A stretch of DNA of 5,044 nucleotides from NCBI GenBank assembly GCA_017523185.1, contig JAFWXB010000279.1, positions 1 through 5,044 of the forward strand, in the 5' to 3' direction. The notes beneath the pieces are model-generated. The model was given only the letters and a program-made list of their open reading frames with translations, had not been told where the DNA came from and searched no databases. This DNA comes from Lachnospiraceae bacterium. Lineage in GTDB: Bacteria; Bacillota_A; Clostridia; Lachnospirales; Lachnospiraceae. Below, one piece after another: positions 1 through 5,044 of the stretch (the stretch's first letter is position 1; the number at the start of each line of letters is the position of its first letter). Made by a program: the position numbers and the translations under genes.

Positions 1-162
1 TATCTTACCAATAAAACAGACTGTCCTACGCCTACCTGTCATACTATCTATTCTGAAACTGAGCCGGAATTATTTCACTTTATAAAAATGTATCAAAATT
101 CTGATAATTCTATGCAAAAAAGATTGATAACATATATTAAAAATTTCAATGAAAAATTATAA
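1..162 (+). CDS. C-terminal fragment of a probable XRE-family helix-turn-helix regulator
   Basis: Frame 1 is open from the first base to a TAA at 160-162 and gives 53 residues, so the gene begins outside the window. The fragment starts YLTNKTDCPTP, which resembles the segment that follows the HTH domain in many XRE/Cro-CI regulators of Firmicutes (a 'YLLGxTDxPTP' pattern). It ends in a predicted amphipathic helix, roughly FIKMYQNSDNSMQKRLITYI, of the kind that closes these short regulators. The DNA-binding domain itself is not in the window, so the family call rests on tail resemblance only. The next gene on the same strand starts 120 bp downstream behind its own promoter-like sequence, and no convincing terminator lies between them. 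A different small cytoplasmic protein is possible. Confidence 0.5.
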   Translation, partial: YLTNKTDCPTPTCHTIYSETEPELFHFIKMYQNSDNSMQKRLITYIKNFNEKL

Positions 163-183
163 ATTAACAAGCTATAATTACTT

Positions 184-212
184 TTGAAAATTAATTTTTA
201 TTCTTATATAAA
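184..212 (+). promoter_or_regulatory. Candidate sigma-A promoter for the pseudouridine synthase gene
   Basis: TTGAAA at 184-189 and TATAAA at 207-212 are separated by 17 bp, close to the sigma-A consensus. Transcription would begin near 219 and leave a leader of about 64 nt. A second -10-like TATAAT occurs at 257-262 but has no recognisable -35 partner. In DNA this AT-rich such matches arise by chance, so this is a candidate only. Confidence 0.4.
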
Positions 213-272
213 AAATTTTATACTAATTCTACTACAAAAATAATAAGATTTTTACTTATAATATAATGAAAT

Positions 273-276
273 GGAG
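273..276 (+). promoter_or_regulatory. Ribosome binding site that sets the RluA-family start at 283
   Basis: GGAG at 273-276 lies six bases before the ATG at 283. An in-frame ATG at 271 overlaps this motif and has no Shine-Dalgarno sequence of its own (upstream is AT-only apart from one G). The ATG at 283 is therefore preferred, which shortens the protein by four residues to begin MKRTISYTIP. Confidence 0.75.
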
Positions 277-282
277 TTATTT

Positions 283-1182
283 ATGAAACGAACTATTTCT
301 TATACCATTCCAAATGATTTTCATAATAAAACAATTGAACAATATTTAAAAGCACAAGAATACCCTCATCAAACGATTGTACAACTAAAAAAGACTTCGG
401 AGGGCATTCTTAGAAATGGAGTTTGGGCTTATGTTACAGAAAAATTAGAAAGTGGAGATATTCTTACGATTCACCTTATAGAAGAACAAAAAGCACCTTC
501 TTCTAATCACATACAGGCAATCCCTGTTGATTTTTGCATTGTATATGAGGATGAAGATATTTTAGTAATTGACAAACCTGCAAATATGCCCATACATCCT
601 TCTATGAATCATCATGAAGGTACTTTAGCAAATGGGCTTATGTACTATTTTCAAGAAAAAAAAGAAGATTTTACATTTCGCTGTATCAATCGTTTAGATA
701 GAGATACAACAGGTCTTACAATTGTTGCAAAGCATATGTTAAGTGCAGGAATTTTAAGCCGTCAAGTGGCAAATAGAGAAATTCATAGGACATACCAAGC
801 GATTTGTTCAGGTAAAGTCCCGGAAAGTGGAACAATTGATAAAGCAATTGCAAGAACTGACAATTCTACGATTGAAAGATGTGTAAATGAAGAAATCGGG
901 GAATATGCCATTACCCATTATAAAAGACTTGCATATTCTGAAAAAAAGAATTTATCTTTGGTAGAATTAAAGTTAGAAACAGGGCGTACACATCAGATTC
1001 GTGTGCATATGAAATATATCGGCTATCCGATAATCGGAGATTTTCTCTACAATCCCGATTATCGTTTTATCAGCCGACAAGCACTTCATTCTGCAAATCT
1101 TACGTTTACGCACCCTATTACAAAAAAACTTATGCACTTTGAAGCACCTTTACACTTCGATATGCAAGCGCTTTTTGAGTAA
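283..1182 (+). CDS. RluA-family RNA pseudouridine synthase
   Basis: This is a 299-residue cytoplasmic enzyme predicted to isomerise uridine to pseudouridine in rRNA or tRNA. Residues about 14-68 look like an N-terminal S4-type RNA-binding domain, and the synthase domain follows. Visible motifs are DKPANMPIHPS (97-107), the catalytic loop NRLDRDTTGL (136-145) with the catalytic Asp at 139, and ETGRTHQIRVHM (232-243), whose Arg and His are typical of the active-site core. The fold closes with a GD turn and a 'LHSANLTFTHP' strand. The length is normal for RluC/RluD-type members. The position before RLD is Asn rather than the commoner His, a variant I regard as ordinary in clostridial relatives. 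The start at 283 is chosen on its GGAG site. The gene appears monocistronic, and its last 33 bases overlap the convergent DUF5662 gene. The target uridine cannot be deduced. Confidence 0.93.
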   Translation: MKRTISYTIPNDFHNKTIEQYLKAQEYPHQTIVQLKKTSEGILRNGVWAYVTEKLESGDILTIHLIEEQKAPSSNHIQAIPVDFCIVYEDEDILVIDKPANMPIHPSMNHHEGTLANGLMYYFQEKKEDFTFRCINRLDRDTTGLTIVAKHMLSAGILSRQVANREIHRTYQAICSGKVPESGTIDKAIARTDNSTIERCVNEEIGEYAITHYKRLAYSEKKNLSLVELKLETGRTHQIRVHMKYIGYPIIGDFLYNPDYRFISRQALHSANLTFTHPITKKLMHFEAPLHFDMQALFE

Positions 1183-1752
1183 AAAGAGTTTTTTTGTGTG
1201 ATAAGGCACTTTGCCTTTTAATACTTTATGACGAATATAAGCATACGTATATTTTTCACCTTTAACTGCAAGCATTTCCAATAAAAATTCCAACAATGCA
1301 GCAGTATCTTCATGAAGCATATAGTGTCCTTTTCCATTGCGATAATAAATTAAGGCACTATCATCTTTATATTTTTCTTTTTGATAATTTTTGGAGGCAC
1401 TTACACGGTCAATAAACATTTCGACCACATAGCGAACCGGCATTTTCATACCGGTCATCGCTTTGCCTTCTCCTTTTTCATCTCCCATTCCATAATCAAT
1501 CCAATATTCGAGATGATGTTTATTTTTGCCCTTATGATGTAACCATGCTGACGAATAACCTTTATCGTTTCGCTCTGCATTATTTGGGCTCATATATCCT
1601 TTATAATATTTACAACCTACAAGAAACTCTGTTGGAGCATATTTGGATAAATCATGCAAAATACCTTGCCAATATAATCCGACTTTAAAACACCCTTCCA
1701 TTACAAGTAGCTTGTGGTTTGTGATTGTACAAAAATGTTTCCATGCATTCAT
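1150..1752 (-). CDS. DUF5662 family protein
   Basis: This 200-residue soluble protein has no signal peptide or membrane segment. I recognise the DUF5662 pattern: an N-terminal 'HK' helix (His13), ILHDLSKY (31-38), SPNNAERNDKGYSSAWLHHK (55-74) and NKHHLEYW (77-84). The ordered His/Asp residues (His33-Asp34, His72, His73, His79, His80) resemble a metal-binding, HD-like helical arrangement, but no function has been established that I know of, and the HD comparison is inference. The C-terminal part (about 132-165) is helical and includes YYRNGKGHYMLHEDT. The start is supported by AGGA seven bases upstream. Only one base separates this start from the stop of the GH13-like gene, so the two should be co-transcribed and translationally coupled. 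The 3' end runs 33 bp into the convergent pseudouridine synthase gene. No terminator is evident downstream on this strand. Confidence 0.88.
   Translation of the reverse strand: MNAWKHFCTITNHKLLVMEGCFKVGLYWQGILHDLSKYAPTEFLVGCKYYKGYMSPNNAERNDKGYSSAWLHHKGKNKHHLEYWIDYGMGDEKGEGKAMTGMKMPVRYVVEMFIDRVSASKNYQKEKYKDDSALIYYRNGKGHYMLHEDTAALLEFLLEMLAVKGEKYTYAYIRHKVLKGKVPYHTKKLFLLKKRLHIEV
1203..1219 (+). terminator. Candidate intrinsic terminator for the pseudouridine synthase gene
   Basis: AAGGCA (1203-1208) pairs with TGCCTT (1212-1217) across a three-base loop and runs into a short T tract, 20 bp after the + strand stop. A weaker A/T hairpin at 1171-1186 spans the stop codon and is followed by T7 at 1189-1195, so it could contribute. 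Both lie inside the opposing DUF5662 gene, so they are also constrained as coding sequence and the call is modest. Confidence 0.35.
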
Positions 1753-1753
1753 A

Positions 1754-3646
1754 TTATTTTCCTATTAATAAACAAATTGTTTGTGATTCTACTTCTATAC
1801 TTCGTTGGTCTTCCATTTCCTGCACTTCTTCTAAAATTGGAGTTTGCAAGAGAGAAGAATCCATTTTTAAATACCACTTTTTCTGAGCCGGTAACTGTGG
1901 TAACGCAAGCGATACTTTTTCAGAATAAAAATTATATGCAATATAAATATCACTTATATCTTGGTCTTTTGATGCATATGCCCCACAATACAACATTCCT
2001 ACACTCTTTTTGCCAGGGTCTAATTGTGTAATCCATGCATATTCTCCATGATATGATAAATCCGGCATTCCTAATGCACGGTAATCATAAAAACGATATG
2101 GTTTTTCATTTGCAATAACAGAATGTTCTTTACGAAATGTAATAAGTTGTTTGATAAATTCACGCTCTTTTTTATAACGTAAAAATTGACTCCAATCTAC
2201 CCAACCAATTTCATTATCTTGACAATATGCATTATTATTCCCCTTTTGACTATTGCCAAATTCATCTCCTGCCATAAAAAGAGGAATTCCTTGTGCAAAA
2301 AACAACATCATAAACGCTGTACGAATTCTCTGTCTGCGAATTTCATTAATATAACGTTTGCGACTTGGTCCTTCGATTCCATAATTATTACTGAAATTGT
2401 ATTCCGGTCCATCACTATTGTTTTCGCCATTTGCTTCATTATGCTTATCATTATACATAAATAAATCAGTTAAAGTGAAACCATTTGTAGTTGAAATATA
2501 GTTAATATATCCCAATTCATCACCTTGTTTTTTCTGCTGATTGACAAATTCACAGATATCTGTTTGAAAATGATTTAAAAGTTTTCGAACTGCATATTGA
2601 TATTCTTCTTTATAAACATATAAATTTTTGTATTTTCTATTTGGATTGCTAATATACGGAAAACCCTCTGCGAAAATCTTTGTTCTGCTTAAAATTGCAT
2701 CTTGTGCAATTGCCAACAATGGTAAATTTGTTCCTAGTATATGAAATCCATCAACATGATATTCTCTTACCCAAAAACGCAATGCATCCAAAATCAAATT
2801 ACAATTGGTATCATGTGGAAAAAACATTTCCATGACACATTCCATATTGTTTTCATGTAAACTTTTTATCAATTTTTTAAATTCTATTGAAGCTTTCTTT
2901 GGTTCTGAAGCATAGGACGCTTTTACAGCAAAATAATTTCCCTCACTATATCCCCAATAGTTCAATTTCTTTTCTTCTTCTTTTTCACCTACGATAATTG
3001 GCTGAATCAAATCTTCCTTTTCGGCCTGCCATTTCACATAATCAGGTATACAAGCTTCTATATCTTCCGGAATCGGCATTTCTTCAAATTCATACATTGG
3101 CATAAGTTCAATAGTTGTTACACCTAAATCTTTGAGATAAGGAATTTTATTTTTTATACCCATAAAAGTTCCTTTTATTTTATCTGCCATTTTACTTGCC
3201 ATTGTAAAGCCACGCACATGAAGCTTATACATAACCATTTGTGATTTTGGAATTTCCGGTTGTTTATCATTCCCCCATGAAAATGTATCTGTAAGAAAAG
3301 AAGAATATACTTTATATTTATGTTCCTTGCGTAATTCATCATTCCAAATCTCTCTGCCGGAAATCACTTTTGCATAAGCATCTACTACTTTTTTACCATT
3401 AATTTCATAGTAATAATAATATTTCTGTAATTCTTGTGATGAAATCCCTGAAATTGTAATAGAACGTAAAGAACCTAAGCAATATTCTTTCGGTACTTCA
3501 ATTACCTTTTTTTCTTCAGTCTCTTTTTGTACGGAAACAATGCAGCAATTGTCTTCCTTCTCCCCCTCGAATGTAAATGTAATTTGATTCTTTGCAACTG
3601 TTACACCTAGTGTTGTATAGTTCCCCTCTTTTACTATTAAACTCAT
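1754..3646 (-). CDS. GlgX/isoamylase-like GH13 protein, probable pseudoenzyme
   Basis: This is a 630-residue cytoplasmic protein without a signal peptide, close to the usual GlgX debranching enzyme length. Domains: an N-terminal beta-sandwich (about 8-100) in the CBM48 position, a GH13 barrel opening with MYKLHVRGFT (139-148) and containing YWGYSEGNYFAVKASYAS (230-247), and a C-terminal beta domain (about 515-630). Family identity is clear from NGFTLTD (388-394), KHNEANGENNSDG (401-413), and AGDEFGNSQKGNNNAYCQDN (459-478). The catalytic motifs are degenerate. Region II reads VDGFHILG (298-305), so the nucleophile Asp is Leu304 and the conserved Arg is His302. Region IV has Thr387-Asn388 instead of His-Asp. 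Region I has Glu273 for Asp, and only His278 remains typical. The general acid Glu327 is kept. Hydrolysis of alpha-1,6 branches is therefore unlikely, and glycan binding, scaffolding or regulation is more plausible (inference). The start is supported by GGAGG at 3651-3655, four bases upstream. It is the first gene of an operon with the DUF5662 gene. Confidence 0.92.
   Translation of the reverse strand: MSLIVKEGNYTTLGVTVAKNQITFTFEGEKEDNCCIVSVQKETEEKKVIEVPKEYCLGSLRSITISGISSQELQKYYYYYEINGKKVVDAYAKVISGREIWNDELRKEHKYKVYSSFLTDTFSWGNDKQPEIPKSQMVMYKLHVRGFTMASKMADKIKGTFMGIKNKIPYLKDLGVTTIELMPMYEFEEMPIPEDIEACIPDYVKWQAEKEDLIQPIIVGEKEEEKKLNYWGYSEGNYFAVKASYASEPKKASIEFKKLIKSLHENNMECVMEMFFPHDTNCNLILDALRFWVREYHVDGFHILGTNLPLLAIAQDAILSRTKIFAEGFPYISNPNRKYKNLYVYKEEYQYAVRKLLNHFQTDICEFVNQQKKQGDELGYINYISTTNGFTLTDLFMYNDKHNEANGENNSDGPEYNFSNNYGIEGPSRKRYINEIRRQRIRTAFMMLFFAQGIPLFMAGDEFGNSQKGNNNAYCQDNEIGWVDWSQFLRYKKEREFIKQLITFRKEHSVIANEKPYRFYDYRALGMPDLSYHGEYAWITQLDPGKKSVGMLYCGAYASKDQDISDIYIAYNFYSEKVSLALPQLPAQKKWYLKMDSSLLQTPILEEVQEMEDQRSIEVESQTICLLIGK
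1760..1763 (-). promoter_or_regulatory. Ribosome binding site of the DUF5662 gene, inside the end of the GH13-like gene
   Basis: On the minus strand AGGA is followed by seven bases and then the ATG at 1752-1750. The site lies within the last codons of the upstream gene, whose TAA ends at 1754. Ribosomes finishing the upstream gene would therefore terminate on top of this start region, which is the usual layout for translational coupling. Confidence 0.7.
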
Positions 3647-3669
3647 GCTGCCTCCACTTTCTCGTCTGA

Positions 3670-3693
3670 TTGTTATATATTGTTGTTATATTG
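3670..3693. repeat. Adjacent short direct repeat in the leader of the GH13-like gene
   Basis: On the + strand TTGTTATATATTG (3670-3682) is followed at once by TTGTTATATTG (3683-3693), an almost exact tandem repeat differing by one TA unit. Read on the minus strand it is an A/C-rich, probably unstructured stretch beginning about 23 nt before the start codon of the GH13-like gene. It may act as a ribosome standby region or operator, or be chance in AT-rich DNA. Confidence 0.4.
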
Positions 3694-3721
3694 GTATCTT
3701 GAACTACTTCCACTACTTTTT

Positions 3722-3867
3722 GGTTAATAAAAAGTGAAAGTTTCTTGCTTCTGCCACTATTTATGACTTATCATACTTCTTTTTCTTGATAAGCATTACT
3801 TAATGTCCACAAGCGTCCGGTTCGGCTAGTCCTTAGCCTACCATCATTTTCAGTTTTTCTAATAACC
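3722..3867 (-). ncRNA. Candidate structured RNA or leader element of unknown class
   Basis: About 146 nt can fold on itself. The closing stem pairs 3722-3739 with 3848-3867: 15 base pairs in three runs of five, interrupted by a small internal loop and one mismatch. Inside, 3747-3753 pairs with 3808-3814 (six pairs, one mismatch). CTTATCA (3767-3773) pairs with TGATAAG (3787-3793). A four-pair hairpin at 3794-3805 abuts the last one. GGCTA (3824-3828) pairs with TAGCC (3834-3838) around a five-base loop. The core 3805-3840 is about 58% G+C, whereas the DNA to its right is about 19%. No reading frame of note covers it. Strand is uncertain: minus is preferred because the RNA would then be the leader of the GH13-like operon, ending about 75 nt before its ATG, and TAAAAT at 3873-3878 could serve as a -10. 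No good -35 or T-tract terminator is visible on either strand. I compared it from memory with common riboswitches, 6S, SRP and RNase P RNAs and saw no match. Confidence 0.42.
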
Positions 3868-4128
3868 TGACTATTTTAAATGCTATAATTGACAAAACAC
3901 CAAAAATTGCACAAAAATATCATTTATTTGTTATACAAATCCATTTCTTATTATGATTTAAAAACATAAACTGAAAATTCAAAGATTTATTCTTCATAAC
4001 TCCTATATCTTTGCGTATATATTATACATTGTTTTTAAAATTTTGTATATATTATTTTTGTTGTATACACAATTTCCATCTTACAATTATATTTTCTTTT
4101 TATTTAACATTTCTATCTTATCTGTTTC
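3868..4128. other. AT-rich intergenic stretch without a recognised gene
   Basis: By my count 3901-4140 holds about 19% G+C. No open frame here has a ribosome site or protein-like composition. An extended -10 (TGCTATAAT, 3881-3889) lies on the + strand and partly overlaps a TTGACA (3889-3894) that has no suitably spaced partner. GTATAYA-type palindromic elements occur at 4015-4072 and are listed separately. Otherwise I see nothing interpretable. Confidence 0.6.
4015..4072. repeat. Cluster of three GTATA-type palindromic or repeated elements
   Basis: GTATATATTATAC at 4015-4027 is a perfect inverted repeat with five-base arms. GTATATATTAT recurs at 4045-4055, exactly 30 bp from the first copy. 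TTGTATACACAA at 4061-4072 is a near-perfect palindrome (10 of 12 positions symmetric). They lie 57-114 bp before the -35 of the strong + strand promoter at 4129 and could be operator sites for a dimeric regulator. The low base complexity makes coincidence a real alternative. Confidence 0.35.
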
Positions 4129-4156
4129 TTGACAATCTATTTTTTCGATATATAAT
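4129..4156 (+). promoter_or_regulatory. Consensus sigma-A promoter for the HD-GYP gene
   Basis: TTGACA at 4129-4134 and TATAAT at 4151-4156 both match the consensus at every base, with a 16-bp spacer. It is the best promoter in the window. Transcription would start near 4163, leaving an unusually long leader of about 170 nt before the ATG at 4335. No other gene lies downstream in between. Confidence 0.7.
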
Positions 4157-4169
4157 TGTTTTATAGAAC

Positions 4170-4223
4170 TATAAAAGCAAAATTTTTATATATTGTATGT
4201 TCTTTTTACTATATAAAAGCAAA
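4170..4223 (+). repeat. Duplicated 12-mer TATAAAAGCAAA in the HD-GYP leader
   Basis: TATAAAAGCAAA occurs at 4170-4181 and again at 4212-4223, identical and offset by 42 bp. The first copy can form a hairpin in RNA (TATAAAA 4170-4176 with TTTTATA 4184-4190). Both copies lie just after the expected transcription start, so they could be downstream operators, RNA-level elements, or the trace of a small tandem duplication. Confidence 0.5.
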
Positions 4224-4234
4224 TCTATCATACT

Positions 4235-4250
4235 GTATATATTTATATAC
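4235..4250. repeat. Perfect AT-rich inverted repeat in the HD-GYP leader
   Basis: GTATATA (4235-4241) and TATATAC (4244-4250) are exact inverted arms around two bases. In RNA it could form a six-pair hairpin with a four-base loop, and in DNA it could be a dimer-binding site. It lies about 85 bp before the HD-GYP start codon and shares the GTATA arm with the elements at 4015-4072. Confidence 0.45.
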
Positions 4251-4334
4251 CATAAACAATTTTTTATATTTTCATGCAATATTTAATTTTTACTTAATTT
4301 ATAGTATAAAAAATTATGAGAAAAGAGTGATTTT

Positions 4335-5044
4335 ATGCCTATATATAAACTTAATGAACTATCTGTTGGAATGATTATTGCAGATGATATTCGCTCATAT
4401 GCAGGTCAGATTATTGTTCGTAAAAATTCTGTCCTTACCCGACAAATGATTGGTCATTTAAAATATTATTCTATCCCACAAGTAGAAATTTATGAAGGTG
4501 AAATTTCTAAAGAGATAAAAAAAGCATTAGATAACCAACATAATGTAGAAGCTACCCATTTAAAACGTCTTTTAAATTCTCAGGAATACAAAGAATTTAA
4601 AAAAACTTATACAAACAATGTTTCTGTTTTGGAAAATTCCGTAAACGATATTATTTTAAAAAATGCACCTGTTCAACCAAAACAATTATTACATGAAATT
4701 ATTACTATATTTGATACAGACCAAAGTTATTTTTCTCTTTTTGGTATGCTTCATTCTATGAAACACATTGACGATTCTACTTATGCCCATTCCGTTAATG
4801 TAGCAATTATTAGTCGAATGATTGGTACTTGGAATAACTTTGATTCAGAAACCTTAGACCAACTTACACTCGCAGGTCTTTTACACGATATTGGAAAATG
4901 TCAAATTCCAGACCATATTTTATTAAAACCAAGAAAGCTTACCAAACAAGAGTTCGAATTTGTAAAAATGCATTCTCAATTTGGTTATAATATCTTAAAA
5001 AATCAAGATTTAGACCCTCGTGTAAAAAATGCTGCACTATTTCA
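4335..5044 (+). CDS. HD-GYP domain protein, probable cyclic-di-GMP phosphodiesterase (5' part)
   Basis: The frame is open from the ATG at 4335 to the window edge and gives 236 residues, so the 3' end is missing. Residues about 4-54 form a small N-terminal domain (LNELSVGMIIADDI, then a 'GQIIVRKNSVLT' stretch), common in clostridial HD-GYP proteins. A helical linker follows. The HD-GYP domain starts near 148: His152 in AHSVNVA, the LLHDIGK motif with His184-Asp185, IPDHILLKPRKLT (191-203) and His213 in KMHSQFGYNIL. These are metal ligands and signature positions of the family, which hydrolyses cyclic di-GMP. The GYP motif itself would lie beyond the window, so activity cannot be judged. No membrane segment is seen, so it is predicted cytoplasmic. 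Ribosome-site support is weak (GAGTGAT at 4325-4331), but the domain begins right at this ATG. It is transcribed away from the GH13-like operon. Confidence 0.9.
   Translation, partial: MPIYKLNELSVGMIIADDIRSYAGQIIVRKNSVLTRQMIGHLKYYSIPQVEIYEGEISKEIKKALDNQHNVEATHLKRLLNSQEYKEFKKTYTNNVSVLENSVNDIILKNAPVQPKQLLHEIITIFDTDQSYFSLFGMLHSMKHIDDSTYAHSVNVAIISRMIGTWNNFDSETLDQLTLAGLLHDIGKCQIPDHILLKPRKLTKQEFEFVKMHSQFGYNILKNQDLDPRVKNAALF

Noticed and set aside
271..282. Upstream ATG at 271 as the start of the pseudouridine synthase
   Set aside because: It overlaps the GGAG ribosome site that serves the ATG at 283 and has no site of its own.
1714..2031. 105-codon + strand open frame
   Set aside because: It lies wholly antisense to the GH13-like and DUF5662 genes, shows no family resemblance, and has no good ribosome site.
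2186..2464. 92-codon + strand open frame with a hydrophobic translation
   Set aside because: It is antisense to well-conserved GH13 motifs, and the hydrophobic look comes from the T-rich complement.
3516..3713. 65-codon minus strand open frame upstream of and overlapping the GH13-like gene
   Set aside because: Most of it is an out-of-frame reading of the GH13 N-terminus, and it has no recognisable domain or ribosome site.
3787..3793. CTTATCAAG on the minus strand, reminiscent of the start of an S-box (SAM-I) leader
   Set aside because: None of the later SAM-I core sequences follow, and the segment instead pairs as a simple hairpin with 3767-3773.
3815..3840. GGTTCGG segment resembling a tRNA T-loop
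   Set aside because: No acceptor, anticodon or CCA-like arrangement can be built around it on either strand.
4163..4334. Possible cyclic-di-GMP riboswitch in the HD-GYP leader
   Set aside because: The conserved GEMM core sequences are absent and the leader is too AT-rich for the known aptamers.
4156..4374. 72-codon + strand open frame
   Set aside because: It starts at a TTG inside the -10 hexamer, has low-complexity Tyr/Ile/Leu composition, and overlaps the HD-GYP start.

Overview
The window looks like a chromosomal piece of a low-G+C Firmicute, most likely a clostridial gut-type bacterium such as a Lachnospiraceae member. Reasons: strong A+T bias, GGAGG-type ribosome sites, sigma-A promoters close to TTGACA/TATAAT, and proteins that read like Lachnospiraceae families (DUF5662, GlgX/isoamylase-like GH13, HD-GYP). 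The species assignment is inference. I see no insertion sequence, CRISPR array, tRNA, rRNA or phage gene.

Layout, left to right. (1) 1-162, +: the last 53 codons of a gene, probably the C-terminus of an XRE-type helix-turn-helix regulator. (2) 283-1182, +: a complete RluA-family pseudouridine synthase with its own likely promoter. (3) 1150-1752, -: a DUF5662 protein whose 3' end overlaps the pseudouridine synthase gene tail to tail by 33 bp. (4) 1754-3646, -: a full-length GlgX/isoamylase-like GH13 protein, one base upstream of the DUF5662 gene, so the two form a tightly coupled operon read right to left. (5) 3647-4334: a 688-bp intergenic region. Its left part can fold into a branched RNA with a long closing stem and a G+C-rich core, upstream of the GH13 operon. 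Its right part is about 19% G+C and carries a consensus-perfect promoter, a long leader, and AT-rich repeats and palindromes. (6) 4335-5044, +: the N-terminal 236 codons of an HD-GYP domain protein, a probable cyclic-di-GMP phosphodiesterase, cut by the window edge.

Two things stand out. First, the GH13 protein keeps the GlgX/isoamylase scaffold, including very conserved stretches, but lacks the catalytic nucleophile Asp (Leu304) and the transition-state Asp (Asn388). It also lacks the conserved Arg and His next to them. It is therefore probably a pseudoenzyme rather than a working debranching enzyme, and it is translationally coupled to a protein of unknown function. Second, the stretch 3722-3867 upstream of this operon has several nested complementary segments and does not match any RNA class I can recall, so it is a candidate new leader or noncoding RNA. 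Together they could form an undescribed glycan-sensing or glycogen-associated regulatory unit, but that joint function is inference.
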